A program made the translations under genes and the position numbers. A stretch of DNA of 64,000 nt from assembly GCF_901000735.1 (NCBI RefSeq), contig NC_081544.1, positions 34,733,235 to 34,797,234 on the forward strand, in the 5' to 3' direction. Positions 25,104 to 37,221 of the stretch are shown piece by piece (the stretch's first letter is position 1; every line of letters begins with the position of its first letter). This DNA is from Corylus avellana (taxonomy: Eukaryota; Streptophyta; Magnoliopsida; Fagales; Betulaceae). The notes under the pieces were generated by a model. It did no database searches. It saw only the letters and a list, made by a program, of their open reading frames with translations, and was not told where the DNA came from.

Positions 25104-27456
25104 TTCTTTTTGTTCTTCTTTAGAAGAAAAAAAAAGTTCCATTTAATTTGTACGATTTTTTTTTTCTCTAAACTTTTTTCAGTTTGTTTCTAGATCGTCT
25201 TCCTGTTCAAAATATTTAAAAAATCAAATTTAATTACGTTTGTACAATTTTTGTTCTCTCCAAACGTTTTTCCCTTTCCTGTTCAAAGTATTTCAAAAAT
25301 TAGATTTATTTACGTTTGTAAAATTTTTGTTCTCTCCAAATGTTTTTCATCTTGTTTTGATTTCAATATTTTGTTTCTAGATCGTCATATAATAGGGGAG
25401 TTTTTAGTAGGAGGGCATAAAATTTCAACATGTGGCGATTTAAAATGCTGTCAATTGTCATTTTAAGTTAAAAACAATCAAAAGTTGTCATATTTCACAC
25501 TTTCACTTAAACACTGCTTCCCCTTCCATTAAACGTGAAAAACTAACCGTCTTTACATTTTAAAACGTCACATACGATAACAAACGAACAAAAAATCATA
25601 TTCGTCAACAAGGTTTTCTTCTCTTTCACATACGACAATAGACGAACAGAAAATCATCTTCGTCAACAAGGTTTTCTTCTCTTTCTTTTTCTTTTTGTGC
25701 TTCTTTAGAAGAAAAAAAAGTTCCATTTAATTTGTACAATTTTTTTTTTCTCTAAACTTTTTTCAGTTTGTTTCTAGATCGTCCTCCTGTTCAAAATATT
25801 TAAAAAATCAAATTTAATTACGTTTGTACAGTTTTTGTTCTCTCCAAACGTGTATTTCAAAAATTAGATTTATTTACGTTTGTAAAATTTTTGTTCTCTC
25901 CAAATGTTTTTCATTTTGTTTTGATTTCAATATTTTGTTTCTAGATCGTCCTCCTGTTCAAACTATTTCAAAATTTAGATTTGATTCTGTTTGTACAATT
26001 TTTTTCACTTCAAACGTTTTTCAGTTTGTTTTGATTTCAATATTTTGTTCTTAGATCGTCCTCCTGTTCAAACTATTTCAAAATTTAGTTTTGATTCTGT
26101 TTGTACAATTTTTTTTCACTTCAAACGTTTTTCAGTTTGTTTTGATTTCAATATTTTCTCAAAATTTTCTTTTAAAAAAATGTATAAACACAAGTGCTAT
26201 CAACTTTTTTTAAAAGTGCAAAATGAAAAAGTTATTTCTCCTTTGAAAGCCTGTCTTTCACATTTGAGTACCTCCATGAACGTTACTCAACTCCAAGAAC
26301 TAAAAGTCTTATATAGATGAAAATAGATAAATTTAATTATTTAATATGTTTATACTTCCTCCAACACTTGGAGTAATTACCTTCAAATAAGATGTATAAT
26401 GGTAGAGTCAAGGCTGATATTATAATATATCACCTTAACTATTTAATGAATATTTAACCAACGCTAACTTGAAACATGTACATAACTATGTTGGAAACAT
26501 CCTTTTGTCTTGATTTTTTTGTTTCTTCAAGTTATCCTAATTTATCATGTTTGTAAATATAGAATACAGGTGATTGCATTTTACTTATTTTGGAAATAAT
26601 TTACAATACGTCTAGATGTATAGCCATTATTCTTCTTGAATTTTTATTTAATACCTTTATTTTGTTTTGTAGCATTAATTGCTTAATGTTGTTAGTGTAC
26701 GTTTTCCTCTATAGATTTCCTTGCTATATAAATATTACAATTAATAAATTGAATTGTTATATAATTATATTATTTAGTTGAAATATGATTCAAAACAATG
26801 TCACTGAAACTATTGTTATATTTATCTTAACTTTTTTACAAAAAAAAAAAAAAAATCACTTGCAGATCTATAATTGATATGCTTTAAGGTTGTTTTAAAA
26901 TGCATTCCTATTTTTCATTTTTGGTTAAATTGAAATTAAGATTGATGCCAATTTTTCACTTTTAAGTACAAAAACATAGCATTATGATATAATAACTCAA
27001 ATTGTTCTTACCCAATTTGTAGATTATCTATTATGTTTGACACATATATGCTTTTGTGTGAATATATAATTTGTAAACACCCTCGCATATCGCAGGTTAT
27101 AGAGTTTTTTATTGGTGTTTTTGATAAGAGATACGACAATTTTTTAGTTTACAATGTTGTACATTGATAGTTTTTTTCCTATGTTTAATGCACATTGTTT
27201 ACGTGCTTAATTGATAGTTATCATTGGCTTTAAAGATTTTATTGGAGCAAAAAAAAAAGTATATAGCAAAGACAACTCTTTTCTATTATATTAGTATTTT
27301 TCATTTTCTGTTTGACTTTATATTTTGTGATCCTGTTCTTATCTTTTCGATTTTTGTCATTATCTTCTATTCTAATTTATATATTTTGTTTAATTCTAAT
27401 AGCTTAATTTTCCCTTTTTGTAAATTTTTTTCTTCTGTCATTTATACATCCACTAA

Positions 27457-27459
<3 letters not shown>

Positions 27460-27491
<32 letters not shown>
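27460..27491. repeat. (TTA)n microsatellite
   Basis: A trinucleotide run of about ten units near the right end of the Helitron-like element. Confidence 0.9.
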
Positions 27492-27550
27492 TTCTGTCCT
27501 GTCATTTTTAAAAACGTACAACCCGTGCATTGCACGGGGTACAAGCTCGT

Positions 27551-28444
27551 TTACTTAATTCACCAGCATGGATGATTGGACTATTTATGAACGATTTGGA
27601 AATCATGGCAGACCAAATAAAAAGAGAAATGATAAAAATGCTTGCTATACAATTAATTCCGTTAGTGAGTAATGATATCATTTAAAAGAATATAATTTAT
27701 ATATAATTATATGGTAAAAATAAAGGGAAACTGCATAATTCTGGTGAAGCCTAGAACCAAAAGGAGTAAAGGACCAAGCATCGTTGTCTTAAGCGAATGG
27801 AGCATCATTTCAAATTCCAAATCCTGTGGAAGGAGTTGGCTTCGTTGTTTTCGGAGGGGCCTCTATTGAATATCTTTCCTTGTCATGCTCGCAATTTACA
27901 CCGTCTTTAAAAACTCTTGGACCAAGTTTCTTCGTGTACGCCAAGGCATTGAACTTTTTTTTTTTAATTATTATTATTGGTAAAGGCATTGAACTCGTTT
28001 ACTTTTGGTGCTAAATTTGCAGTCATGAAAATTGTCGATTCATTTTATAATACCAAAAGAAAAACAATATAAGGAAAAAAAAAAAAAAAATCTATATTTC
28101 ACTTTCCTGCCGATAAAGATGATATACATGCCCTTGCGTCGCAGTGAGGATGAAAAAGTCATTGATGCAGACCACTTTTGGATTAGGGCTCTTGTTAAAT
28201 GGGTCATATAACCAGCAAGATCTTCTGGTTCAGGCATTCATCTGCTAAAGCAATTATAATGTAACCCCAACAAACCACAGATCTCTCAGTATATTAAGAC
28301 GAACTCCTCCTACCATGGATGCAGAATTGATTATTCAAGAACTGTGTACTTCTGCCGCAACCAGGACTGTATTTCACTTAACTTGCTTGCCAATGTTGTT
28401 AATACTGAAACCAATCGTGACATCGGTTCCCGCCTTTCAGCTGA
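27551..28444. other. Intergenic region downstream of ALB4
   Basis: The part next to 28444 is likely the ALB4 3' UTR. The rest is AT-rich. Short open frames near 27826-28014 and 28040-28237 resemble nothing known to me. Confidence 0.4.
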
Positions 28445-31400
28445 TCATTCCCTTCTGGCTTGCTGTGTGTCTTCTCCAGAAAGGTTGTCATCCTTCGTAG
28501 TCGTATTACTGTATACATCAACTGTTTCCTGAAATATTGTGAATTTGCCAATTGCGTTATAAGAAAATAAGTTTAAAATAATGAAAGCAATTATACAGAA
28601 AAAATAATCATCTGAGATCATTTCAATGAACCGAGAAAGAAAAGGGATATAAAGGAGAAAAAAAAAATGTTTGACCATGAGGCGTAACTTCAAGATCGTT
28701 TAAACTGACTATACATTGACATAATGATTTATCTTGCTAGTGAAGCTGAACTCTGTTCTAACTTTAGTTGGGTTACACTTTGATTTGCTTCAAAAAGATT
28801 CTAAGTCAAATGCAATGGGATATATGACAATTCAAAACTCCCCCTTCGCTTTTCTTTTCTTATGAACTAAATTAATTCAGACACAGGTAGCTTAAATAAA
28901 CAATTGTTAATGCGAGCACCAGTATAAATGCAGTACACAGTTAACAATTTTATCTATAGCTTAAACAATAATAAACAGGATTCTCACTACTGTATATTTA
29001 TGAGCAAACTTGCTACCATACCTTTTCCACGTTTTCATAGGATTGCTGACCATCACTCCAATCAACCTTGGAATTGGTAGAAACTTTATCATTTTCCATT
29101 CTAAACATGGGCGTCATTTTCTGATCTTCCTCCGAGTCCTGACCAGATAGATCACCATTTACAACTCCAACATTGGAAGAACTGTGTAAGGTAGCCACAG
29201 ACTGAACCTCTTCGTTACTTTCAGCAACTGAGTCAGCTCCAGCCCCATTTTCCCTCCCAAGTAATTTGGCTTCTCTCTCATGCCCCTCATTGGTTGGTTG
29301 AGTTCCTTTAGCCGCTGCCTCTTCAGCTTTCCTCTTTTCTTCTTCTTCTTGTCGTCTTCTTGCCTCTTGCTCCTTTATCTGTTTAAATCTGGAATATAAA
29401 AGCAGATTATCACTTACCAAAAATAAAAATAAAAATTTGCTTACCCAATAAAGGCAGATTAAGACCGCAAGTATCACCCATAAAATGCATAGTAAATATA
29501 AACAGGTATTAACAAATATTAACCTTTCACCAGGAGGTAACCCCTGTGATTTCAACTTTTCTCCTTCTCTGGCCTCCTTTTTGGTGGAACCCAATTCAAC
29601 GACTGGCTTCGGAATCTGGAATTCATCATTCTTGATGATATCTTCAGCTAATGTACTCGCTGAAATGTTTGCACCCCCTAACTTCTGAAGCCATACTTGT
29701 TGAGCAGTGCTCAATATATTATTTGTGAACCTGCATAAGCATAACTGAAATATTCAAAAAACCATAAAATACTACCTGCTTAGGAAAAAAAAAACATCTC
29801 TTGTAGAAAAGAAGGGCTTTCTTTACATATGCTCACCAATAAAGGCTTAAGCCAGAAGGAACCGAAAGAGCAAAATAACCAATCATTAGAGGGAGGAATT
29901 TTGTTATCGCTTGAGAGCTCTTCATGTTTGGATCGTTATTCTGAAAGTTATTATAACACATGTTAATTGATAAATAAAAAATAACCTAGTACCAGGGAGA
30001 AAAAAGTAATAAGAAATATTATATAAAAAAGGTGAAAGCTTACTACACTCTTTTAACCATATTGGATGCACATCTAAAGACAAAATAATTGAATTTTAGA
30101 ACATTCCTTTTCATTTCTATGATTTCTTCATATATAATTATTTTTCTTGTAATATTTGAAAACCATAAAATGCTTGATATTAATGGCAGCACTAATAGAA
30201 GGTAAGATGAGACAGTTGCTTGGTCATGTACAACAAAGACCAATTGCTAAAAAGACAAGAAATGATAGCCAGCGACTAAAAACTGACTCAGCCCTATACA
30301 GAACAAAGAGAAAACAAAATATTATAAAAATGTGTATAGCTAGTTATGTTTGAATGTGATCATGCTAATAACACCTGGGTAATGACTGACCTGTGATGAC
30401 TGCATAATTTGAACAGAGATGTACTGTGACAAAACCAGCAACACGGGCAAGACAAGATATGCCAAGGTGTCCGACCATCCAAGGGGTGGATGACCATCCT
30501 GAGAAAACAAAAGTAATCAATACCGGAAATTCATTCCACAGGATTCAAGATAGGTAATAATTAAGTATCTAATGCAAGCAACTACCAGAAGCATCAACTT
30601 AAAACAAAATGGAACAACAATCATAGTTAACAGCAAATAAAAGATCTGAAGCGGATAAACATGGAAAAACATACATCACTGCTGATGTATTCAATGATAA
30701 TTGAATGATTGATTGTTATTGAGCTTGTAAACCAAATAGCAATATGGCTTCAGCATATATTGTATAATTCAACATTTTTATTAGAAATTCTTGAAAAGAG
30801 AGCAGGGTCGTTAGATTTGAAACTAAGATACTTACCACAAAAGGGAAAAGCCAAGAGATGCCACTGCCATTTTGTCGAGAAGCAATGGTAGTTGGACCAG
30901 CCAGGGAGGGTATCCAGAAAAAGCCTTCTGTAAGGAGTCCCTTTAATATTAGGCACAAGCATTCAATTAGATGTGGATAGAAATCAAAAGCTACCACAGG
31001 TTACCGATAATAAATCAAATGACAGAACATGTTACCTCATCCGCCACATTTGAAAGGGCCCTATAGAGCCCAATCCATACTGGTATTGTGGCAAGTGTAG
31101 GTAGGCATCCTGGCACAACAGGGAAGGAAGAATATTAAAGCTTTGAAAGCAAAAATTTAATCAAAATAAACTCTGTTTCTCCCCCCCTCCTCCTCCCTCT
31201 CAAGTGCTCACTAGAAGATTTGTCAAATGGGTTGTTTCGGAAATTGCCAAAACAGCTACTTATGCAAAATGCCGTACTTGCATTGAATTCAACGATGTTA
31301 GAAATGCCCATGTGCCAAGTGATTCAATAATTGCAAACTTTAACCCATTTCTACATCCAAAATTCTGTAACCAAAATGAAAGACCCGACCCACAAATTTT

Positions 31401-32433
31401 ATGCAGAAAGATGTCTAAATAGTTACTAGTATTCATCAAAACACTTTAGTAAAATTGCTGCAAATGAATGTCAAACATCAGTAACATTAGTTTAAGTACC
31501 TGCCAGCGGGTTTATGCCAGCTAGTTTATACAACCGAGCCGTTTGTAGTTGAATTTTTTCCTGCAGATAAACAAAGCATCAGAGCTGGTCATTCAAAAAA
31601 CAGATATAGCTCAGCTTTGATCCCCTAATTTTAGTCATGTTCCTCGTCTGATTTTTTTTTTTTCTCAAAAAGAAAAATCTTCATTAAGAAACAATAAACC
31701 ATGTTAAAGAGCACAAAAAATTCACCTGATCTCCAGCATACCGTTCCTGAATAGCCTTTACCATAGGTTGCAAGGAGCGCATAGCCATTGCCGATTCCAC
31801 CTTCACACAATCATATCACCATATAATCCATACATACATACACAAACACAGATACATACATACATACATAATATTAAAATACCTGTTTCTTTGTCAAAGG
31901 AAAAGTGGCAGCCTTTACAATAACAGTCAATAGTATTATAGCGAAACCATAAGCGTACGGAGCGTGCACCGTCGATAGCCCGTCCTTCAGAACCTAAAAC
32001 ACAGAGAAACAATGCGTTTTGGGGAATTTTCTTTTACGGCATCGTTTAACATCAGAGAAATGAGTTTTTTTTTTTTTTTTCTTTCACCTACCTTGAGCAC
32101 ACTCTCCATGTAATAAGTGATTCCCGAGAGCCAATCACTGCTCTGTTTGGTCGCGTCGGTAACGCCGTCGGAGGACGAAACGGCGGCGTCCGCAATCGTG
32201 TAGAGCACGCTCTCGGCTCGCCCAAACAGGTCCCTAACCAAGCTCTCCGCCGTATCGGGGTCGGGGAAGAATCCGGGAGAGTTGAACCCGACCCGGGACA
32301 CGACCATAGAGCCCCGGAGAAACGGTTTGTAGTTGTGGTAAGTTCGGTGAAGGAGGAGAGGATGGTTGGAGGAGGTCGTTGTTCGGGCCGGAAAGGAGGA
32401 TAGGGCTAGGTACGGTGTAATCGCGGTGGCCAT
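28445..32433 (-). CDS. ALB4: ALBINO3-like thylakoid membrane insertase (ALB4 type)
   Basis: YidC/Oxa1/Alb3-family protein of the thylakoid membrane, which helps insert or assemble membrane proteins. Eleven exons: 32433-32092, 31993-31883, 31800-31726, 31560-31500, 31109-31036, 30940-30836, 30498-30391, 29940-29837, 29730-29524, 29388-29022 and 28528-28445. They sum to 1638 nt or 545 residues. The first ~55 residues look like a chloroplast transit peptide. The insertase core spans roughly 120-345, with INPLAGCLPTLATIPVWIGL, GISWLFPFVDGHPPLGW and LPLMIGYFALSVPSGLSLYW. The hydrophilic tail holds a charged coiled-coil-like run (EQEARRRQEEEEKRKAEEAA), then acidic and serine-rich sequence. The lysine/arginine-rich cpSRP43-binding motifs of ALB3 are not seen, and STAQQVWLQK matches ALB4 better than ALB3. 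All introns are GT-AG. Confidence 0.93.
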
Positions 32434-32794
32434 TTGTGCGCGTTTGGTTGTTGGGAAAAACCCTAAGAGCAGAGGTTTTTGTTGGCAGCTCTGCGAGGGT
32501 GTTTGGTGGCAGTGAGTGAGGTAAACAAGTAACGATTGGTGGATCTGGAAAAGTTGTGGGGGAGTTGCTGGTCTCCACTTTCTTTCCAGTTCGAGCAGCT
32601 TGATTAGAAAAATCTGCTGATCTTTTTCATGCGACGGTGTAAATAGGTACGCGTGGGCAGGTGTATTAAAATCGTTACACTCGCGTTGCTCCAAGTGAAG
32701 ACTCGGTGTTCAACTAGCATGAGACCATTGGTCAACATAAAAAGATCTTCAACATTTTTAAACCTACCATATATTGGTTGTACGGATCCCATTT

Positions 32795-32896
32795 ACATCT
32801 TATTTTATGTTGTAGTTTAATTAATTATCAAAATTGAATTTTAAAGTTGACTTACTTTACATACTATTATTAAAATAATAGTATGTAAGCTAAATT
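32795..32896. mobile_element. Degraded copy of the MITE at 614-808
   Basis: TTGTAGTTTAATTAATTATC near the left and the terminal palindrome TTACATACTATTATT facing AATAATAGTATGTAA at the right match the MITE in the CCT5 upstream region. The interior is shortened and the left palindrome is eroded. It lies between the divergent ALB4 and psbY genes. Confidence 0.6.
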
Positions 32897-33584
32897 CTTG
32901 TTCAATTTTGAAATCTTACCACCTTTGACCACAATTGATGTACTATCACACCGTGGTAAAAGACCGACATAGTGCGTCTTCATAATTTCATGACTTGGTT
33001 GTAGGTGACACAGCCAGTGTCCAAACAAGGAGATGAGACGGTTGGTGTTGGTATGATTGGAAGTTTAGGGTGACACATTTGACATGGCTATCATTAAGAG
33101 TAATTTGCTTAGAGCACTCACAACCGATTAATTAAATGTTATTTTGGTTAGTAAGAATGTAAATTTGAATGTTAAAGTAGTTGTATTCAGCTAACTACTA
33201 TAGCGCAAAATTTGATAAACACCGCAGCTCATCAAATGTAGATTATATTACTTTAAAAATTAGAATGTAGTTAAAATATATATTTTTTTCTTTTAACTAA
33301 AATAGAAAAGAAATTTATTTTTGTTTTTGTTTTTTTTTTTTTGAATTGAGAAAAGAAATTTGTTAAGCCCAATATAAATGCTCTTAAATTTTGGGTCTAG
33401 TTGGAGGCTTGGTGCCATAGGTTCATGTTCGAGAACTTCCATTCGGCCCTTCTTTCAATTGGGTTTTTGGGAAATAGGATAAAGAAGTGACGATTGGGCT
33501 TAAGGCAGCTGGGCCTAATTAATTGATTTATTGAATTGAACCCTCAAATGGTCATTCATGGACCATGACACACTCTCGTAGGGT

Positions 33585-33712
33585 TTTTTTTTATTTTTTT
33601 TTATTTATTTTTTTTTTTTTATGTCTACACAAGGGAAGAAAAAATGAGATTCGAACTAGTAACCTTCATTTCATGAGACGTGGTCCACACTCTCCTAGCT
33701 AGTTATGTGCAA
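33585..33712 (-). mobile_element. tRNA-derived SINE-like copy
   Basis: On the minus strand it starts ACATAACTAGCTAGG (box A-like), then GTCTCATGAAATG, box B-like GTTCGAATCT (33647-33656) and CTTGTGTAGACAT, ending in a T-rich plus-strand tract, that is, an A-rich tail. It shares its layout with copies at 48.8 and 55.4 kb. Confidence 0.6.
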
Positions 33713-33997
33713 AATGTGCATTCAATTAATTTTGTTATTTGGGGGTTATTTATAACATATATAATCATTTTTATGGGAAATAGATGCATCAAAATCATTC
33801 TATCGGAAATAAATTCAAACAATATTAAAAACAAGCTTTTCTCAAAGTTTAATTTCAACATTACAGATGATATAGTAAGAGCAAAATTGAGTACTATAAA
33901 ATTATAATGAATTTTTTTTTTTTTCTTTTTGGTAATTTTGTTTTTGGGAAGTGATAAGAAAAAAGTGGTGGGGGTATGAAATATGAGGTCCATATCT

Positions 33998-34037
33998 GAT
34001 AAGACTGATATCTCACCGATCACCCTCTTTGGATAAG
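33998..34037 (+). promoter_or_regulatory. Two I-box (GATAAG) motifs upstream of psbY
   Basis: GATAAG occurs at 33998-34003 and 34032-34037, 160-200 bp upstream of the psbY start codon. I-boxes are common in light-responsive promoters of photosynthesis genes. This is a motif match only. Confidence 0.4.
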
Positions 34038-34196
34038 AGACGAATCCAAAAGCAGAAATCTATTGGACCTCACATCCTAGCTTGGCTCCACGTCTATAAT
34101 CCAATTTCCCCTTACAGCCAACCATTGAACCGCACATCTCTTCTCCTCAACTCACAGCTTCTCCATCTGCGCGCCCTCACGAGCAAGAAAACATCA

Positions 34197-34790
34197 ATGG
34201 CAGCAACTATAGCAACAATGGCCATGCTCAACGCAAAGTGCTTGAGCAGCAGCGCCACCAAAATGGCTAATCCCACCAAGCCAACCGCGAAGCTTCAGAA
34301 CCAGCTCCCAAAAGGACTTACCTTCTCTAAACCCATTGAAAATCCCAGCCTGTCAACTTCCCTAACAAGCACTGCCATCGCCGGAGCAATCTTTTCAACC
34401 CTGAGCTCTTGTGACGCGGCCTTGGCTGCCCAACAAATCGCTGAGATAGCCGAAGGTGATAACCGTGGCCTAGCGCTGTTGCTTCCCCTTATTCCAGCCA
34501 TAGCTTGGGTGCTCTTCAACATCCTCCAGCCGGCTCTTAACCAAATCAACCGCATGCGTAGCTCCAAGGGGGTGATCATCGGGCTCGGGCTCGGCGGCTT
34601 GGCTGCATCGTCTGGATTCATGTCAACGCCACATGCATCGGCTAGTGAACTTGCTACGATTGCCGATGCCTCTGCGAGCGACAGCAGGGGACAGCTTCTT
34701 CTCATCGTTGTTGCTCCGGCCATTCTCTGGGTCCTCTACAACATTCTACAACCGGCCTTGAACCAGATCAACAAGATGAGGTCCGGGTGA
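34197..34790 (+). CDS. PSBY: Photosystem II core complex protein PsbY precursor (two PsbY units)
   Basis: Intronless gene for 197 residues. The N-terminal part is a serine/alanine/threonine-rich chloroplast transit peptide. Two similar single-span PsbY units follow: NRGLALLLPLIPAIAWVLFN with ILQPALNQINRMRS (about 82-116), and SRGQLLLIVVAPAILWVLYN with ILQPALNQINKMRS (about 161-196). Each unit is preceded by a segment rich in alanine and small residues (for example CDAALAAQQIAE and PHASASELATIADA) where processing is expected. In land plants the precursor is known to be cleaved into two thylakoid proteins, PsbY-A1 and PsbY-A2, associated with photosystem II. The frame is open 168 nt upstream, but the ATG at 34197 (MAATIATMAML) gives the usual transit-peptide start, so I chose it. 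Confidence 0.95.
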   Translation: MAATIATMAMLNAKCLSSSATKMANPTKPTAKLQNQLPKGLTFSKPIENPSLSTSLTSTAIAGAIFSTLSSCDAALAAQQIAEIAEGDNRGLALLLPLIPAIAWVLFNILQPALNQINRMRSSKGVIIGLGLGGLAASSGFMSTPHASASELATIADASASDSRGQLLLIVVAPAILWVLYNILQPALNQINKMRSG

Positions 34791-37221
34791 TTTGTATAAT
34801 AATTTTGTGGGGGATAATTGGAACAAAGTAATTTGTAATCGTTCCTTATGTTAATGAACCTTTTTTCTTTTTGTTTGCTCCCCTGTTTTTTTGTGTTCTT
34901 CGGATGATTTTAAATTGTATAATTAGATCCGATTATCTTAGCATAATAAATTTCTTCTATTTTTAGTACAATAATTTATCTTTTTAATATATATTTTCAT
35001 ATGCATAAAGAATGAATTTGAGTTGTTTAATCCAAAATTAAAGATATATACAGATGAGAGATCGATAACTAGGTATAAGAAATATATACACACATTAAAT
35101 GTCAATATAGGATGTGATAAAACCCACACAGTTGAAGGGGATTTTTGATAAAATTATCGAAGGAAGAATGAATACCACATATTCACAAACACTTTTTTCA
35201 ATTCTTTTATTAATAAAAAGATGAGTTTTAAATGGAATATAATAAGATGGCATCTAATTTGATAAGAACTCTTAGCTAATCGCAAAACGGCTCCATCTCG
35301 TCTACCACATGCTAGCCAGTAAACTACGCCTTCCTTGCCCTGATTGTTGTAGTTGTTTGCTGGCTTTTTTATTGTGTTTTTGTTATTTTTTTTAATAAGG
35401 GTTTGACATCTCCTTAAATCTACTTTCATGAGTAATCTTTGAGGTAAAAGTCTTTATCCTAGCCTTTCGGTCAAGGAGAATTAGTTTCGGTATGAGGGTT
35501 TTACTCCCATGGCCGAAAAAATAAAAGTTGGATATATGGGTTACCTATATATAAGATTGAGTCTGCCTAGAGTAAACATGTTCTATAACTGAAGTTTGGA
35601 CATGAGTTAACGAATGTTGAAGTCATAGATATTACTTGATTGTAAGATTTTTATGTTTTTCTCTATGACATTGTAACCTCATAGCTTTGATTATAATTTA
35701 TTACAGCTTTATGCTCTATGAAGTAAGAGCTTTATACTCTTGATCTCTTTTCAATGAATGAATATGAAAGATTCCCTTAAAAAAAAAAAAAAAAAAAAAA
35801 AACTTCAACCTTATTATTCTAATCTAATACAATTTATAATTCCCTTTCATCTTATACATATCCTTATCCCTAACAATATGTTTCATATATTTAATGATCA
35901 ATTCCAAAAAAAAAAAAAGAAAAAAGATTACATTAAGGATATGATGCATCTGGCCTGAAGTGGACGTAGAAAAAAGTACAAAGAAAAAAACAATAATGGG
36001 GCCTAAATTTAAGCTGGAACAAGCCTAGCTAGCAAGCTACTCAAAATGAATTGGCTCCGCTTATTACTCATTTAGAGCTCACTCTTTGGGCATAAACTTT
36101 AATTAATCTCGTGCCGAAATTTTGTCATATATATATATATATATTGAGCAATCAAAAGCTTGTAGGTAATGGAGATCAACTAATTATTCTGAAGAATATT
36201 GGAGGGCTAAAAGTGTACAGTGAATCAATGATTAATTTGCATGTGATCCTCATCAACATGGTGTTGAAAATGTGCGCATGAACTAGAATCTTACGCCCAC
36301 CGGCTACTGTTCCAGAGTCATCGATCGGAACCAACACGATAATGCAAAAATCGGCTCGACGGTTGGACCTTTTTTTTTGGGTGGTGGAAACAATTGAAGT
36401 GGGGCGGCCGGTGTGGCGTTCTTTGAAAGGATGATATCTAGCTTTGACTTCCAGAGTGTTCCGCCGCCGCTCATACACGTTTTTATCTAATTGGTCTCCT
36501 CCATATTGGACACAAAGTTATTTAATTGATAAGCTATAATATTTTTCATCAATTGCAACATGCACTCTCGATTAATTTTCCAATTTTAATTAATGTCAAA
36601 TTATTACATTGTCAGATTTTTTTTTCTTATGATGATCATGTTAAATATGATATAAATTAAAAAAGAAAAAAAAATTATAAAAGTGGAGGGGATGTTCTAA
36701 GTAATTAATCACATAATTTTAGAGATTAATTTGATTACTCAATTAATTTAAGTTTAGATTAGAGATTTCAAAATTTTGATTAGTAAAATAAAGTTTGATA
36801 AATTTATTACTTGAGAAAAAAAGGATGATAATATATGCCTATAAATTGGCCGACAAAAATGAGGTTATATGTATATATATAGTTATAGTTTTTGAATAAT
36901 AATAATGCTACTTTTGAGGTGTTTCTCTTACTTCAAGCATGGTTCATAGTTTTATTCATTTGCGTTAGCTCAGACAATAATCAATTAATTAAACTTTTGG
37001 CACGCTGTATACATGGACATTAAAATAAACGGTTCCGATAGCGATTTATAGTGTAATTAACTGATCAATGGACTAGATTATCACCCGTAGCTATCGGCGT
37101 TAATTTATCCCCCACCTTATATTCATCCATCACGTTTTAACTAATTAAATAGCTTTGATCTGATCACCCGAAAAATGTTACAAAACAATGCCACTTTGAC
37201 TAGTGCACGCCCACTACCGCC
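34791..37221. other. Intergenic region downstream of psbY
   Basis: AT-rich DNA with A runs near 35779-35802. The only coding-like piece is a 56-codon frame at 36304-36474, listed separately. No mobile element was recognised. Confidence 0.45.
36304..36474 (-). CDS. Possible small protein of 56 residues
   Basis: On the minus strand an ATG opens MSGGGTLWKSKLDIILSKNA, continues through a proline/lysine-rich middle (LFPPPKKKGP) and ends at TAG (36304-36306). The composition is less AT-rich than its flanks, and the glycine-rich start looks protein-like. I do not recognise it. The overlapping second frame is open too (36176-36478), so chance in a GC-richer patch is a real alternative. Confidence 0.2.
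   Translation of the reverse strand: MSGGGTLWKSKLDIILSKNATPAAPLQLFPPPKKKGPTVEPIFALSCWFRSMTLEQ

Larger units (their letters stand above)
24592..27550 (+). mobile_element. Non-autonomous Helitron-like element with internal tandem duplications
   Basis: The left end reads TCTAATATAATATATAATAG and continues GGAGAGTTTTTAGTAGGAGG, like many plant Helitron 5' ends. The right end has a GC-rich hairpin CCCGTGC-ATT-GCACGGG (27522-27538), followed 11 bp later by CTCGT, close to the canonical CTRRT terminus. There is no large open frame and no Rep/helicase. Inside are stacked direct repeats with periods of about 73 bp (24616/24689), 126 bp (24727/24853), 58 bp (24984/25042) and 110 bp (25942/26052). A larger copy of the 5' part restarts at about 25387, 711 bp after the second short copy. 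The base before TC is T, not the usual A, and the terminus is not a perfect CTRR, so the exact ends are uncertain. Confidence 0.6.
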
